Source: Burkholderia aenigmatica (lineage in GTDB: Bacteria > Pseudomonadota > Gammaproteobacteria > Burkholderiales > Burkholderiaceae). Taken from it: a stretch of 64,000 nt of DNA. This document shows, piece by piece, positions 27,273 to 37,499 of this stretch (position 1 is the stretch's first letter; each line of letters starts with the position of its first letter). Location: positions 1 to 64,000 of the forward strand of contig NZ_CABVQC010000011.1 in NCBI RefSeq assembly GCF_902499175.1. The letters are read 5' to 3'. Made by a program: the position numbers and the translations under genes. The notes beneath the pieces were generated by a model. The model was not told the origin of the DNA. It did not search any database and saw only the letters and a program-made list of their open reading frames with translations.

Positions 27273-28562
27273 TCAGCGCACGACGATGGCCGCCGACACG
27301 ACGTTCTCGATGAACGGCTTGCCGACCGCCTTGATGAAATAGGTGCCCGCCCGTCCGTCCGGAAGCGGCATGCTCGTCGTGTTGGCCGGATAGCGGCCGG
27401 CCAGCCTGAACGACGCAGCGCCGAGCTGCTCGTACAACTCGAGATGGTCGACGGTTTCCTGATGGGTGATCCGCACTGCCACACTTGCGCCCACCGGCTG
27501 TGCGTCGATCGCGGTACAACTGGCAATGCCGGTTTCGAGCGCGCTCCCCTCCTCATAATCGTTCCACGTAATCAACTGGACGAACGGCAACTGCTGCCGC
27601 GCGCTGTAGCGCTCGTTGATGCTCTTGAACGTATCGAGCCAGGTCCGGCCGCACGATGGCGCGAGAAAGCGTGGCGCCGCGGCGCCCCACGGCGCCTTCG
27701 TATCGTCGAACGCGCTCCATACGCCGCCGACCGTGATCGTCCCTGGCGGCTGGTTCCGCGCGACGTTGTAGAAGCGCTCGCGATACTGCAGGTCGTACCG
27801 CGTGCCAGCTGCCTGCGGCATGGTCCGCGACACCGGCTGCGTCCAGACATACGCGCCCTTGCTGTACGGAAAGTCGAAGCCTTGCACCAGCGTGTGGAGC
27901 CAGTAGATGTCGGGATACGCCGCGTGAATGCGTGCCCAGTCGGCCGGCTCGAGTGTGTCCATCCCGAACTCGGATACGACCGGATGGCCTTCGTAGCGCA
28001 GATACTGGTCCGACGTGAAATATTCGCGGCTGATGTAGGCCAGGTTGTTCAGGATCGTCGCAGTCACATCGCAGCCGCGACATGCATTGAACTTGAAGGA
28101 GCCGCTGTCGATCATGATCGAGAACGTCATCCCGGGAAACTTCACCAGTTCAGGCATGGACGCCCGCCATGCCGTGTCGACGAAATTTCCTTGGCCGTAC
28201 CAGTCGACGATCACGCCGTCGATGCCGCGCGAGCGCATGTCCGCGAAGGTACGAAAGGCCTGGCGGGGGTCGTCGGATCGATAGCCGACGTTCAGGCCGC
28301 GCGGGTCGGGCCCCCACCACGGCAGGTAATGGGCCAGCACCTGCGTCGTACTGCCCGGGTACAGCAACGTATGCACGTCGACTTTCGATATCGATGACGT
28401 TCCGGCGAGGAGCCCGTTCGACGACCCCTTGAATTCGCGGCTGGCGGACGTATTGGCCGGCGCGAGCGCCGCCACCCGCTCGCCGTCATGGCAGTAGCCG
28501 TGACCGGCCGACAACGCGAGTGCGCCAAGCGCGACCGCCACGATGCGTCGATGTGCCCGCAT
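27273..28562 (-). CDS. Secreted GH71/GH99-like glycoside hydrolase
   Basis: A 429-residue exported protein. A signal peptide covers about 25 residues (MRAHRRIVAVALGALALSAGH...). The TIM-barrel core has AHYLPWWGPDP near residue 80, GIDGVIVDWYGQG near 115 and WNDYEEGSALETGI near 335, motifs typical of GH71/GH99-type enzymes. A C-terminal beta domain follows. GAGGAATGTC precedes the start. It is the last gene of the long minus-strand EPS operon, so it may trim or degrade the polymer in the periplasm. Confidence 0.85.
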   Translation of the reverse strand: MRAHRRIVAVALGALALSAGHGYCHDGERVAALAPANTSASREFKGSSNGLLAGTSSISKVDVHTLLYPGSTTQVLAHYLPWWGPDPRGLNVGYRSDDPRQAFRTFADMRSRGIDGVIVDWYGQGNFVDTAWRASMPELVKFPGMTFSIMIDSGSFKFNACRGCDVTATILNNLAYISREYFTSDQYLRYEGHPVVSEFGMDTLEPADWARIHAAYPDIYWLHTLVQGFDFPYSKGAYVWTQPVSRTMPQAAGTRYDLQYRERFYNVARNQPPGTITVGGVWSAFDDTKAPWGAAAPRFLAPSCGRTWLDTFKSINERYSARQQLPFVQLITWNDYEEGSALETGIASCTAIDAQPVGASVAVRITHQETVDHLELYEQLGAASFRLAGRYPANTTSMPLPDGRAGTYFIKAVGKPFIENVVSAAIVVR

Positions 28563-28641
28563 GACATTCCTCTTCAGTGAGCCTCGCGGCCGGTCGTGTC
28601 CGGCGACGCATCCGCGCCGCGCGCCAGGGCCTGTTCACGCC

Positions 28642-29859
28642 CTAGTCTCTCTGCTGCCCGCCGAGCCCCATCCACGACGCAAGCTGCGCCGCGTAGTGCG
28701 CCGGCGTATAGGCCGAACAGTCGTAGTGCCGATCGGCGGTACGCAGGTGACGGTCCAGTTCGTCGAGCGCACCTGTCAGGGCGGCCGGCGAATTCCGGTA
28801 CAGGATCTTGTTGCCGATCTCGCTGCCGAACGTCGACAGGCTGCCGATTTCGTGCGCGAGTACCGGCAACCCCAGCGTCGCCGCCTCGACCATGACGAGC
28901 GGCGCGTTTTCGGCCCAGACGGACGGTAAAACCAGCGCGTCGTGTGCGCGCAATGCATGGAACAGCGCGTCGTGGCCCAGCCGCCCGGCAAAGCGCAACC
29001 GTTCGGCCTGGACCAGATCCTGGTGGCGTGCTTCGAGTTCCGCGCGCAGCAACCCGTCGCCGTACAGCGTCAGGCTGCCGATACGACGGAAATCCGTCCG
29101 GCGCGCCAGTTCGATGAATTCGTGAATGCCCTTCTCCGGGGCGAGCCGCCCCACATAGGCGAGATCGAACTGCTCGCGCGCACACACGCGCGGCGGGAAA
29201 GGCTCTGCGAACTGGCTCACCGGATTCGGCAGCAACGCGCTTTTCGTGATGCCTCGCCGCGCCAGTACCGTGCGCATATACGGACTCGGACACAGGAACA
29301 GGTCGAATACGTCGCGCGGATCGCAATACGCGTACACCGCATGCCAGTGCAGCTTCTTCATCGCGTCGTAGAGGCGGCCCTTCGTGCTCGCCAGCCCGAA
29401 CAGCCGCGCCAGACCCGACAGCGCCTCGACCGGAACGGGTACCGGGCGGCCGTCGCGATAGGTCAGCATGTTCGGGTTGTAGAAAACCAGATGGTAGTCG
29501 TGGCACGTGAGATACGTGCGGAATCCCTGTTCGCGGCGGCGCCGCGCGAGTACCGGCAGGATCGATTGCGTCAGCAGGTTGTGGTAGTTGTGCACGAGCA
29601 CGCGATGCGGGCGCACCTCGTCCAGCAGCGCCGCCAGCGCGCTCGACGCGGCGCGGTTCCAGCTACGCACGAGCGTGCCTTCGCCCGGCGGGAAATTCGT
29701 GTCGTCGAACGAGTACACGTCGACGCCTGGAATGTTTCGCAGCACCTCGATGGAAGCCTGGTAGACCTCCTCCGCGCCCCCCTTGCGTCCCGCGTAGTCG
29801 TTGATGACGACAACGCGCGTGGCTTCCGCGCGCGAGCCGGTCGACGGGAAAACGTTCAA
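28642..29859 (-). CDS. GT4-family glycosyltransferase
   Basis: A 405-residue GT-B fold glycosyltransferase. The N-terminal domain starts with VVVINDYAGRKGGAEEVY. The C-terminal GT1/GT4 domain has AYVGRLAPEKGIHEF near residue 245 and a donor-site stretch ENAPLVMVEAATLGLPVLA near residue 330. The only start available after an in-frame stop is TTG 29859, with a GGA about 8 bases before it; a downstream start would cut into the fold. It probably adds one sugar of the EPS repeat. The donor sugar cannot be told. Confidence 0.88.
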   Translation of the reverse strand: MNVFPSTGSRAEATRVVVINDYAGRKGGAEEVYQASIEVLRNIPGVDVYSFDDTNFPPGEGTLVRSWNRAASSALAALLDEVRPHRVLVHNYHNLLTQSILPVLARRRREQGFRTYLTCHDYHLVFYNPNMLTYRDGRPVPVPVEALSGLARLFGLASTKGRLYDAMKKLHWHAVYAYCDPRDVFDLFLCPSPYMRTVLARRGITKSALLPNPVSQFAEPFPPRVCAREQFDLAYVGRLAPEKGIHEFIELARRTDFRRIGSLTLYGDGLLRAELEARHQDLVQAERLRFAGRLGHDALFHALRAHDALVLPSVWAENAPLVMVEAATLGLPVLAHEIGSLSTFGSEIGNKILYRNSPAALTGALDELDRHLRTADRHYDCSAYTPAHYAAQLASWMGLGGQQRD

Positions 29860-30254
29860 TTCGGTATCCGGAGCGTATGTTGAACAATCCGATATCGCGG
29901 CACACCGCCGCAGCCATCAGGCACCTTTGCACTCGCCAGCATCCTCTCCACTCCGTACAGTCCATCAATAACCACGACGCCGATTCGTCCGACATTGACG
30001 GCGCGCTGCCGCGTGTCGAGCCACTGTCGAGCGCCCGCCAGCGACACGAATCGCCCGGCGTGGTGCGTCCGGATGACGTCTGGACCGCGATGACGCGCAT
30101 TGCGCCGATACGGTCCAGACGTCCGGAGCTGACGGGATTCATCGTCAGGGTCGCGCGGAGGCCGGGCCGTGTCGTCGAAGACAGTCGAGTGACTCTATCA
30201 ACGCACCGGTTCACCGACTGTGCGACATCTGACACAGCCTCCGCCGGCCCCGAA
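29860..30254. other. 395-base gap within the EPS operon
   Basis: A stretch of mixed base composition between the double hydrolase and the next glycosyltransferase. ORFs in it have no coding bias. The other operon genes abut or overlap, so this gap is a plausible site for an internal promoter or a processing point. No clear motif was seen. Confidence 0.35.
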
Positions 30255-32060
30255 TCACGCGGGCGATTCCGCCTTGACGATCCGCCCTGCCGGTGCGCGA
30301 CGCGCATCGAGCCCCTTGACGAACTCGCTGCACAGTCCAACCACCGCGTCGGCCGCGTGCGAGCTGAAGACGCTGTGATCGAGATCGTCGAGCACGACGG
30401 CGCGCGCGCCCGAAAACCGGGACAGCCGCTTGCCGCGCGGGCCGAAGTACGTCGTCATCAGGTCCAGGCTGGTGTCGTATGCGCCGCACACGAACAGCGT
30501 GCTCACCTCCTTGCGCTGCAGCGTGCGCAGGATGTCATGCGGATCGACCGGCATCGTCTCCGTGCACGACCATCCGGCAATCCGGCGCCGCCACGCGCCG
30601 ATCGTGACGGCCGCTCGCGTCGTCACGCGCTTCAGCACGAGCCGGACGAACGGCATGATCCGGCGCTTGCCGGTCAGCACCTGTTTCCATTTCTGGAGCT
30701 CGAAGAACGACGATCGGTAACCGGCCATCGAATTGGGGCGATGCTGGCGCAACGCGTCGGACGACAGGCCGTCGGGCATGTGGAAGCTCTGCAGGTTCAC
30801 CGAGATGACGCCGGACAGCGCCCGCCCCACGAGCGCCGCGCGCAATGCACTGTATGCACCCGAGCAGATGCCGAAGGACACGACATGTCGATACCCTTGC
30901 TCCTTCAGCCAGTGGGCTGCCGTCGAGACGTCCTCGACGACCGCGCTCGAATAGACCGGCTGACGCACGTCGTCCAGCGTGCCGTCGCGTCCCGATGAAC
31001 TGTCGCCGATCCCGCGGCCGTCGAAGCGCAGCGACGCGATGCCGCGCCGCGCCAGCTCCCGCGCGATCCGCACCGACAGCCGGCTATCGCCGACATGCGC
31101 GCTGGCCGACGTGTTCGTGATCAGCAGAACCGGCCCACGGTCGTGCATCGCATGCGGCATGCACAGGATGCCGAACAGGCCGGCCATGCCGAACCTGACC
31201 GGCTGTTCGCAGGCCTCCGGCGTGCGGAGCATCAGGTCGGTATCGTGGCCCGCGTTCGATACGGCACGTGGCGGCGGTGCCTGTCGGACCGTCGCGGCCG
31301 CAACCCAGTCGACCACCGCGTCGAACACACGCGTGGGCAGACTCGAGAACGTCGTCTCCTGCATGAACGCGGCATAGCCTTCGAAAGACCGGCGCTCGAC
31401 CGAGCCGCCCAACCCTTCGAGCCGCCGGTGCAGCGGTTCGCTGCCACCGGCATTCACGTCGACGATCAGCGTGCCGGACGCCGGCGCGCCGGTGCGGTCC
31501 TTCAATGCGTCGACCGCGTCGAACGCATTGAGCCGTGCGCGGAACGCCGGACTGTAGACCTGCCCGAGCACGTTGAACGGCGCGTCCTTCGGCTGCGCCT
31601 CCCGCAACGGTGCCGGCAGTTGGTCGAGCCAGATATTGCGCATGATCGACAGCTCGCGCACGTAGCTGCGCCCGCTTGCCACCGGCGCCAGCAACACGAG
31701 CTGGTCGACGTCGCATCGGCCGGCCGCTGCCAACGCGAATGCCGCGCCCAGCCGCAGGCCGCACAGCGTCACCCGCGTCACGCCCGTTTCGTCGCGCAGC
31801 CGCGCGATGGCCGCGCACACGTCGTCGACGGCCGTCTCGAACTGGTCGCTCGCGCCATCGCCCCCCGCGGAATCGCCCGTGCCGCGGTAATCGAAGCGCA
31901 GCACCGGCATCCCTCGGTCAGACAGGCGGTCTGCGAGGTTCCGCATGCCGCCGTGACTCCAGACGGATTCGTGTCCATAAGCGTTGCACAGGACGACGCC
32001 CCGCGTCCCGCTGCCCGGATGCAGCCATCCGAACCGCCCGCCAAATATGATCGGTCTCAT
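30255..32060 (-). CDS. Fused double alpha/beta-hydrolase protein
   Basis: A 601-residue protein with two alpha/beta-hydrolase folds in tandem. The first (1-250) has VLRFDYRGTGDS and, at the nucleophile elbow, GLRLG with Arg103 in place of Ser. The second (310-590) has LRFDGRGIGDS and an elbow GICSG with Cys399 in place of Ser. These variants recall the two separate exosortase-associated hydrolases (types 2 and 1), here joined; that recollection should be tested. A conserved LDHSVFSS supplies a candidate His in the second half. The ATG at 32060 has a weak ribosome site. It could modify the polymer or its precursor. Confidence 0.83.
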   Translation of the reverse strand: MRPIIFGGRFGWLHPGSGTRGVVLCNAYGHESVWSHGGMRNLADRLSDRGMPVLRFDYRGTGDSAGGDGASDQFETAVDDVCAAIARLRDETGVTRVTLCGLRLGAAFALAAAGRCDVDQLVLLAPVASGRSYVRELSIMRNIWLDQLPAPLREAQPKDAPFNVLGQVYSPAFRARLNAFDAVDALKDRTGAPASGTLIVDVNAGGSEPLHRRLEGLGGSVERRSFEGYAAFMQETTFSSLPTRVFDAVVDWVAAATVRQAPPPRAVSNAGHDTDLMLRTPEACEQPVRFGMAGLFGILCMPHAMHDRGPVLLITNTSASAHVGDSRLSVRIARELARRGIASLRFDGRGIGDSSSGRDGTLDDVRQPVYSSAVVEDVSTAAHWLKEQGYRHVVSFGICSGAYSALRAALVGRALSGVISVNLQSFHMPDGLSSDALRQHRPNSMAGYRSSFFELQKWKQVLTGKRRIMPFVRLVLKRVTTRAAVTIGAWRRRIAGWSCTETMPVDPHDILRTLQRKEVSTLFVCGAYDTSLDLMTTYFGPRGKRLSRFSGARAVVLDDLDHSVFSSHAADAVVGLCSEFVKGLDARRAPAGRIVKAESPA

Positions 32061-32261
32061 TTTCTATTAGGTATCGGTGAAGAATGGTAACGGCGCCCGT
32101 CGGCCGAACTGCTGAATCGATCGGCCGCGGGACGGCAAATCGCTCGCGGAAGACGTTCCCCTTTCCGGCGGCCACGCTGCACATGCGAGGTCCGGAAGCC
32201 GGTCGTCCGCGAGTCGTTCAGGTCACGACATCGATGCCCTCCTCTACGCTGTATGGGCCCG

Positions 32262-33470
32262 TCACGACGGGCTGTCAGGCGGTGGCGCGATCAGCACGCG
32301 CCACCGCCCGTCGAATACCGGCATGCTGAAGTGCTGCTCGCAGTAGGCGGCAAAACGCGTCGCCGCTTCCACGACGTGCTCCAGCTCCGCGGCCGGCTCG
32401 ACGACGAACCGCTCGAGCCGCGCTTCGCTCATCGCAAGCGCGTCGTCGTGGAACCCGAGCCCCTCGAAGGCTGCTTCGTTCCCGACCGGCACGCAGCCGT
32501 ACGACACGGCTTCCAGCACCTTCGACTTGATGCCGCCGCGCAGGAACGCGGGGCACAACGCAATGGAGCACGCGGTATAGACATCCGCCTGGGTCGGCGC
32601 GAATCCGGCGAACTCGACGTTCGGCACGGGATCGTAGCGGCCGGCCATGCGCCCGTAGATCACCAGCGGCGTCGCCGGACCGACACGTGCCCACAACGCC
32701 ACCAGATACTCGATCGCCAGCCGGTTCTGCAACTGCCGGTCCGACCCGATGAAGACGAACCGGAACGGCGCCGCCGGATGCCGCATCGGCCGCAGCGCAT
32801 TCATCGGCGGCGCGATCACGTGCGCCTTCACCGCTTCGTCGTTCGTGAGCGACTGCCGCAACGCGTGCGCGTCCGCCACGGAGACGAGCGTGACGGCATG
32901 CGACGACCCGATCGCCGCCCGCTCCTGCCGCTTCAGCGCGTACGCCTCATAGCCCAGGAGCGCGTTGCGGACCAGCTTCGCGTTGGCGAGCCTGACGAAC
33001 GGCCCCGGTAGCGACTTCTCCAGATATCCGGCCGACAGCGGAAAATCCTGCTCGCGCAGGATGTCGGCGCGACGCGACATCAGGTCGTCGAAATCCACGA
33101 CGATCCGGCATCCGGGCACGTGGCGCCGAACCAGGATCGCGTAGTCCACGAGCCGGATGCCGTCGAAATAGATCACGTCCGGCTTGAATGCGTCGATGGC
33201 GCGAAGCAGCGCCGCCCGCTTGCGCGGATGCGAAAACATCGCCACCTGAAGCGCGCACGGCGCGCCGCGCAACACGCTCCATCCCACGCGCAGCACCGCG
33301 CCGATCTTCGCGCGGATACCGCCGTCTTCGAACACCGAGCGGATCTTGAATTCGGCCACTTCCGTGTGCTCGCCGATCGCCTTCCGGATGAAGCTCAGCG
33401 TGCGCTCCCGCCCGTTCGATACGTCCTGCGGAATGTCCCGCGTCATCACCATCAGCACCCGGCTTGTCAC
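32262..33470 (-). CDS. GT-B glycosyltransferase of the EPS locus
   Basis: A 402-residue protein with a GT-B organisation. The N-terminal half has VIYFDGIRLVDY and VVDFDDLMSRR. The C-terminal half has FRFVFIGSDRQLQN, a glycine-rich VEFAGFAPTQADVY and LRGGIKSKVLEAVSYGCVPVG. The start is set at GTG 33470 with GGGAGG 7 bases upstream. An ATG at 33593 that overlaps the Wzx stop is possible but adds a low-complexity head. It probably adds one sugar to the lipid-linked repeat. Confidence 0.85.
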   Translation of the reverse strand: MTSRVLMVMTRDIPQDVSNGRERTLSFIRKAIGEHTEVAEFKIRSVFEDGGIRAKIGAVLRVGWSVLRGAPCALQVAMFSHPRKRAALLRAIDAFKPDVIYFDGIRLVDYAILVRRHVPGCRIVVDFDDLMSRRADILREQDFPLSAGYLEKSLPGPFVRLANAKLVRNALLGYEAYALKRQERAAIGSSHAVTLVSVADAHALRQSLTNDEAVKAHVIAPPMNALRPMRHPAAPFRFVFIGSDRQLQNRLAIEYLVALWARVGPATPLVIYGRMAGRYDPVPNVEFAGFAPTQADVYTACSIALCPAFLRGGIKSKVLEAVSYGCVPVGNEAAFEGLGFHDDALAMSEARLERFVVEPAAELEHVVEAATRFAAYCEQHFSMPVFDGRWRVLIAPPPDSPS

Positions 33471-33589
33471 GAGCGACCTCCCTGTCGATCCGAAACCCTC
33501 TTGCTTGCATGCGTCGTCCGCGGATGGCGGCGCCCGCGTCCGGCCGGGTGCCGGCGCAACGGGGCCCGTGTCAGCGCGAAACCGGCCGT

Positions 33590-34828
33590 TCATGGACGCA
33601 CCCTGTTATGGAAAAGATGGCCGAGCACGACGCACCAGAACACGACGAGCGAGACGGCAATCCCGGTCGAAGGCGCATACATCACCAGCGCGCGCGGCAT
33701 GACGAACGGTGCGGCAACGATCGCCGCGACGATCAACACCTGCTTGACCACGATGAGCCGGTAGCGGCGCACGGCCAGGAGCCACGTGCTCAGCCCCGCA
33801 TCGACGAACGTGGCGATCGAGCAGCCGGTCGCGTAGATCATGATCGGCACGCCGTCGACGAACGCGGGCCCGTAAATCGTCAGGAACACCGGGCGGCCGA
33901 TGAACCAGCTGCCGACCCACGCGACACAGCCGACGAGGCCGAGATACAGGCCGAGCTTCAACGCCTTGGCACGCACCAGCGACTCGGTCCGCGCCGCAAA
34001 GACCATGCTCGGCGCCAATGCCAGCGCCAGCGTCGTGCCGACCGAGTTCCACTGCTCGACCAGCGACGCCGCCGACGCGTAGATGCCGAGATCGGCCTTG
34101 GAGACCAGCACGCCGAGCAGCAGCCGGTCCATGCGCAGGACCAGCACGCTGGCCGCAATGGCCGGCCAGATCCGCAGCCCGCGCACGACCAGCGCTTTCG
34201 TGACGGCCGCGCTGCCGCGGAACGATTTCGGCGACTTCAACGCCAGCGCGCGATAGCGGCTGAACGGTGCGGCAGCCGCCACGCATGCCTCGAGCGGCCA
34301 GGCGAACGCAGCGACGACCACGCCCATCGACGCGTGCGCCGCGATGTACAGCCACAGTACGCGCACGCAGCTTGCATAGGCCCTCGCCCGCGTGATGACC
34401 CACGGCCTGGACTCGGCATAAGCCATCAACGAACCGAGCGCGATCGGCTCCACGATCAGTGCAAAGGCCGCGATCAACGTGAGTTCCGACACGCTCGACG
34501 GCCGCATGACGATCACCACGATGCCCATGAACAGCACCATGACGGCCAGCGTCAGCGTGAGCCGCAGGCGGAACGCGCGGTAGACGACCATGTGCCGCAA
34601 GCGCGGATGCTTGCCGAGGATCGGCTGAATCACCTGTGCGCCGAAAATCAGCGCAAGGCTGCCGATCACGTACGCGAGCGACAACGCGAACTGCAGCTCG
34701 CCGAACAGTCGCGCGCCGTAGATGTTCGCGAACAGGTGATTGCTCGCGATCGCCGCGAGCGCCCCGATGATCTTTTCGCATACCACGCCCGCGAACGACG
34801 AAAACAGAAGCCTGACGAACGCGTTCAA
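33590..34828 (-). CDS. wzx: Wzx-type polysaccharide flippase
   Basis: A 412-residue membrane protein with about 12-14 hydrophobic segments and the pattern of the polysaccharide-transporter (PST/MOP) family. VCEKIIGALAAIASNHLFANIYGARLFGELQ near the start and RMDRLLLGVLVSKADLGIYASAASLVEQWN in the middle match its conserved charged loops. The start is TTG 34828, overlapping the polymerase stop (TTGA), with GGGGG upstream. It flips the undecaprenyl-linked repeat to the periplasm. Confidence 0.9.
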   Translation of the reverse strand: MNAFVRLLFSSFAGVVCEKIIGALAAIASNHLFANIYGARLFGELQFALSLAYVIGSLALIFGAQVIQPILGKHPRLRHMVVYRAFRLRLTLTLAVMVLFMGIVVIVMRPSSVSELTLIAAFALIVEPIALGSLMAYAESRPWVITRARAYASCVRVLWLYIAAHASMGVVVAAFAWPLEACVAAAAPFSRYRALALKSPKSFRGSAAVTKALVVRGLRIWPAIAASVLVLRMDRLLLGVLVSKADLGIYASAASLVEQWNSVGTTLALALAPSMVFAARTESLVRAKALKLGLYLGLVGCVAWVGSWFIGRPVFLTIYGPAFVDGVPIMIYATGCSIATFVDAGLSTWLLAVRRYRLIVVKQVLIVAAIVAAPFVMPRALVMYAPSTGIAVSLVVFWCVVLGHLFHNRVRP

Positions 34829-36279
34829 GATGCCCCCGTGCCCATCCGCTTCGCGTCGGCGTTCGCGTGCCGTGCATCGATGCAATACCACCAGACCAGC
34901 GCGATCGCCAGGTAGAACAGCGTGCGCACACCGAACAGCGTCCAGTAATCGCCTTGCTGGATCGCATAGGTCGCGTACGCAAAGATCTTCGCGAACAGCC
35001 ACAGCATCACGACCCCGCCGCGCATCGCGATCCGGATCAGGATCGCGCTCGCCGCGCCGTAGATCGCCCCCGTCAACGCGACAAAGAGTGCGCCGCCCGC
35101 GTAGCCGAACCAGTAGACCGGCACCGCCACGTTACCCATCGTGAACGTGACGTCGTCGAACACGTACGCCTTCAGGATCTCGGGCGTGCCGTACGACAGC
35201 ATCAGGTCGCGCAGGCCGCTCACCGGCGCACCGCTGAAGAACGTCGGCTCGGTGAACGAGCCCAGCGAACCCAGGAAGCGCCCGAACGCCGCCATGCCGC
35301 CCAGCGTCGGTGCGCTGAACAGATGCGCGTCGCCGTCCACGACGTACCACGCCTGCCCCTGTTCGAGAAAGCGCGACACCACCGTCTCCGCGATGTCCAG
35401 CCCTTGTCCCCGGTACGCATAGAACACGGACACGCTGCCGATGACGAGCGCGACGACCGAGCCGATCCCGAGGTAGCGCATCACCGGCTTGCCGTTGATC
35501 GCATGAATGGCGATGAACGGGATCAGAAACGTCAGGCACACGTGCAGTACGGCCATGAACTGCTCACCGTGCAGGGCTTCGAGCACCAGATCGGCGACGA
35601 TCAGGACGACGGACACCCATCGCACGACGCGGTTCGAACTTGTGCAGAAAGTGCCGAGCAGTACGGCGACGAACGTCTGGTTGTTCAGGAACAGGTTGAA
35701 CAGCGCGCTGTTCGACGCATCGTTGCGCAGCGCGTAGCGGTTGACGCCGCTCAGCACCGCGAAGCCACCCGTCAGGCCCGCCAGCACGCCCGTCACGAGG
35801 ATCGCGCCGGCCAGCCCCAACCCGAGCGCGACGCTGACCGGCTGACGCGTCATCCGCGCGCGAATCGGCCCGTGCACGTCGCGCTCGTTCAGGCACCGCT
35901 CGAACGCGTACAGCGCGCACACGACGAAGATCGCGTAGAACGACAGCAGCCGGCTGAACGCGCCGTTCGCAACCCCGAAGATGTCCGTTTCGCGCAGGAA
36001 TCCGCCGGATTCGATTCCCACGCCGGCAACGAACGCGGTCAATCCGATCACCAGCGGGTACAGCATCGACACGGCGAATACCGGGCGGGCGACGACCAGC
36101 GCGGCCAGCCCCGCGACCGCCACCAGCAACGTACAGGTCGCGCTCGGCTCCATCGCGCCGAGCGCCGGCAGCATCGCATTGATCGCCAGCGCGAGGATGA
36201 ACAGGGTCGACACGGCCAGCCCCGCGAATACCGCGGCCCGGCCGTCGGCCTGAATCGTTCGCGTCACCGCCTCTTTCAC
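34825..36279 (-). CDS. Wzy-like polysaccharide polymerase
   Basis: A 484-residue membrane protein with about 11-12 predicted segments and a large periplasmic loop near residues 280-370, the topology of Wzy polymerases. Sequence identity across this family is low, so the call relies on topology and position between Wzx and a glycosyltransferase. It overlaps both neighbours by four bases. It joins lipid-linked repeats into the polymer. A different membrane protein of DUF6418 type remains possible. Confidence 0.8.
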   Translation of the reverse strand: MKEAVTRTIQADGRAAVFAGLAVSTLFILALAINAMLPALGAMEPSATCTLLVAVAGLAALVVARPVFAVSMLYPLVIGLTAFVAGVGIESGGFLRETDIFGVANGAFSRLLSFYAIFVVCALYAFERCLNERDVHGPIRARMTRQPVSVALGLGLAGAILVTGVLAGLTGGFAVLSGVNRYALRNDASNSALFNLFLNNQTFVAVLLGTFCTSSNRVVRWVSVVLIVADLVLEALHGEQFMAVLHVCLTFLIPFIAIHAINGKPVMRYLGIGSVVALVIGSVSVFYAYRGQGLDIAETVVSRFLEQGQAWYVVDGDAHLFSAPTLGGMAAFGRFLGSLGSFTEPTFFSGAPVSGLRDLMLSYGTPEILKAYVFDDVTFTMGNVAVPVYWFGYAGGALFVALTGAIYGAASAILIRIAMRGGVVMLWLFAKIFAYATYAIQQGDYWTLFGVRTLFYLAIALVWWYCIDARHANADAKRMGTGAS

Positions 36280-37457
36280 GCTTCCGCCCGGCCTGCGCGC
36301 GGCCGCTCAAGCACGGCCCGGTCCAGCGCGTCGTGCAATTGCGCGCTGACCGCGCGAGATGAAAAGCGCTGGGCGTTCGCGCGCCCGGCGCTCACCAGTT
36401 CGGCCCGCAGCGACGGGTCGCCCGCGACGCGTTCGATCTGCCGGCCCCATTCGGCCGCATCCATCGCATCGGCAACGGCCACGAACGACTCGCCCATCGT
36501 GTAGCGGTACACCGGCAGATCCGACGCGACGACCGGCAGGCCGACGAGCTGCGCTTCGATCACCGTGCGGCCGAAGCCTTCGTGCAGTGTCGGCGACACG
36601 TACAGATCCGATGCCTGGAAGAAGTAGCCGAGATCCTCGTCTCCCACGTTTTCGGCGAAATGCACGGCGATTCCCGCCTGTGCGGCGATGTCCCGGCATT
36701 CGTCGCGATTGGCCTGGTTCTGTGCGCTGCCCACCCGCAACACCATCACGTCCTTGCGCCCGAGCGATGCCAGCGCGCGAAACAGCGTCGCATTGTTCTT
36801 GCGCGTTTCGTCCGAACCGACGTTCAGCACGACCAGCGCCGCGTCGACGTGGATACCGAAACGCGCCAGCAGCATCGCTCGCGCCCGTTCGCGCACGGCC
36901 GCGTCGATCGGCGTATAGCTATCGTCCACCGCACTGCCCACGACCTGTATCCGGTCGGCACGGATGTGAAGGTCCGCCCGCGCTTCCTGCGCCGTCATGT
37001 CCGAGGGCACGAGCACCACGTCCGCGGTCGCGATCAACGATTGCGTGAGCCGCATGTACGCGTTCTTCAGCTTCTCGACGACGCCGCGCACCTGCTCCGG
37101 ATGCGGCACGTGATGCAGCACGATGCCGACCCGGCCACCGGCCCACCGGACCAGCGGAATCATGAAGGCCAGGTCTTCCTGGTACAGCATCACGAAGTGC
37201 CCGGCGCGCGCCGCCGCGACCGCTCGCAGCGGATACAGCACGAACTGCGTCCAGTAGCGCCGAAACGAGCGCGGCGCGGCCGGAATGTCGACTGGCTCCA
37301 CGTCGAATTCCGCCATGGCCGGAATGAAGTCGATACATTTGAGGCTGTATCGCATGACGCCGTTCCAGCTCACCGGCCGCGGCCCGAGAAACCACACGAT
37401 CCGCGCCGCATGCGCCACGCGCTGCAATTCCTCCTTGCTTGTCGCCGAATCACTCAT
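36276..37457 (-). CDS. GT4-family glycosyltransferase
   Basis: A 393-residue GT-B glycosyltransferase. The start of the N-terminal domain contains RIVWFLGPRPVSWNGVMRYS. The C-terminal domain has VLNVGSDETRKNNATL near residue 210 and the donor-site ELYVSP-like DLYVSPTLHEGFGRTVIEAQLVGLPVVASD near 285, with the EGFG...E pattern of GT4. It follows Wzc and overlaps the polymerase start. It is the most typical glycosyltransferase of the locus; the sugar is unknown. Confidence 0.92.
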   Translation of the reverse strand: MSDSATSKEELQRVAHAARIVWFLGPRPVSWNGVMRYSLKCIDFIPAMAEFDVEPVDIPAAPRSFRRYWTQFVLYPLRAVAAARAGHFVMLYQEDLAFMIPLVRWAGGRVGIVLHHVPHPEQVRGVVEKLKNAYMRLTQSLIATADVVLVPSDMTAQEARADLHIRADRIQVVGSAVDDSYTPIDAAVRERARAMLLARFGIHVDAALVVLNVGSDETRKNNATLFRALASLGRKDVMVLRVGSAQNQANRDECRDIAAQAGIAVHFAENVGDEDLGYFFQASDLYVSPTLHEGFGRTVIEAQLVGLPVVASDLPVYRYTMGESFVAVADAMDAAEWGRQIERVAGDPSLRAELVSAGRANAQRFSSRAVSAQLHDALDRAVLERPRAGRAEA

Positions 37458-37499
37458 GCGATCCGCTCCTCTCCCAATAGCATTGAATCCCCCGTTCGA

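Noticed and set aside
30255..32060. Exosortase/PEP-CTERM system
   Set aside because: Only hydrolase-like halves are present. No exosortase or PEP-CTERM protein was found in the window.
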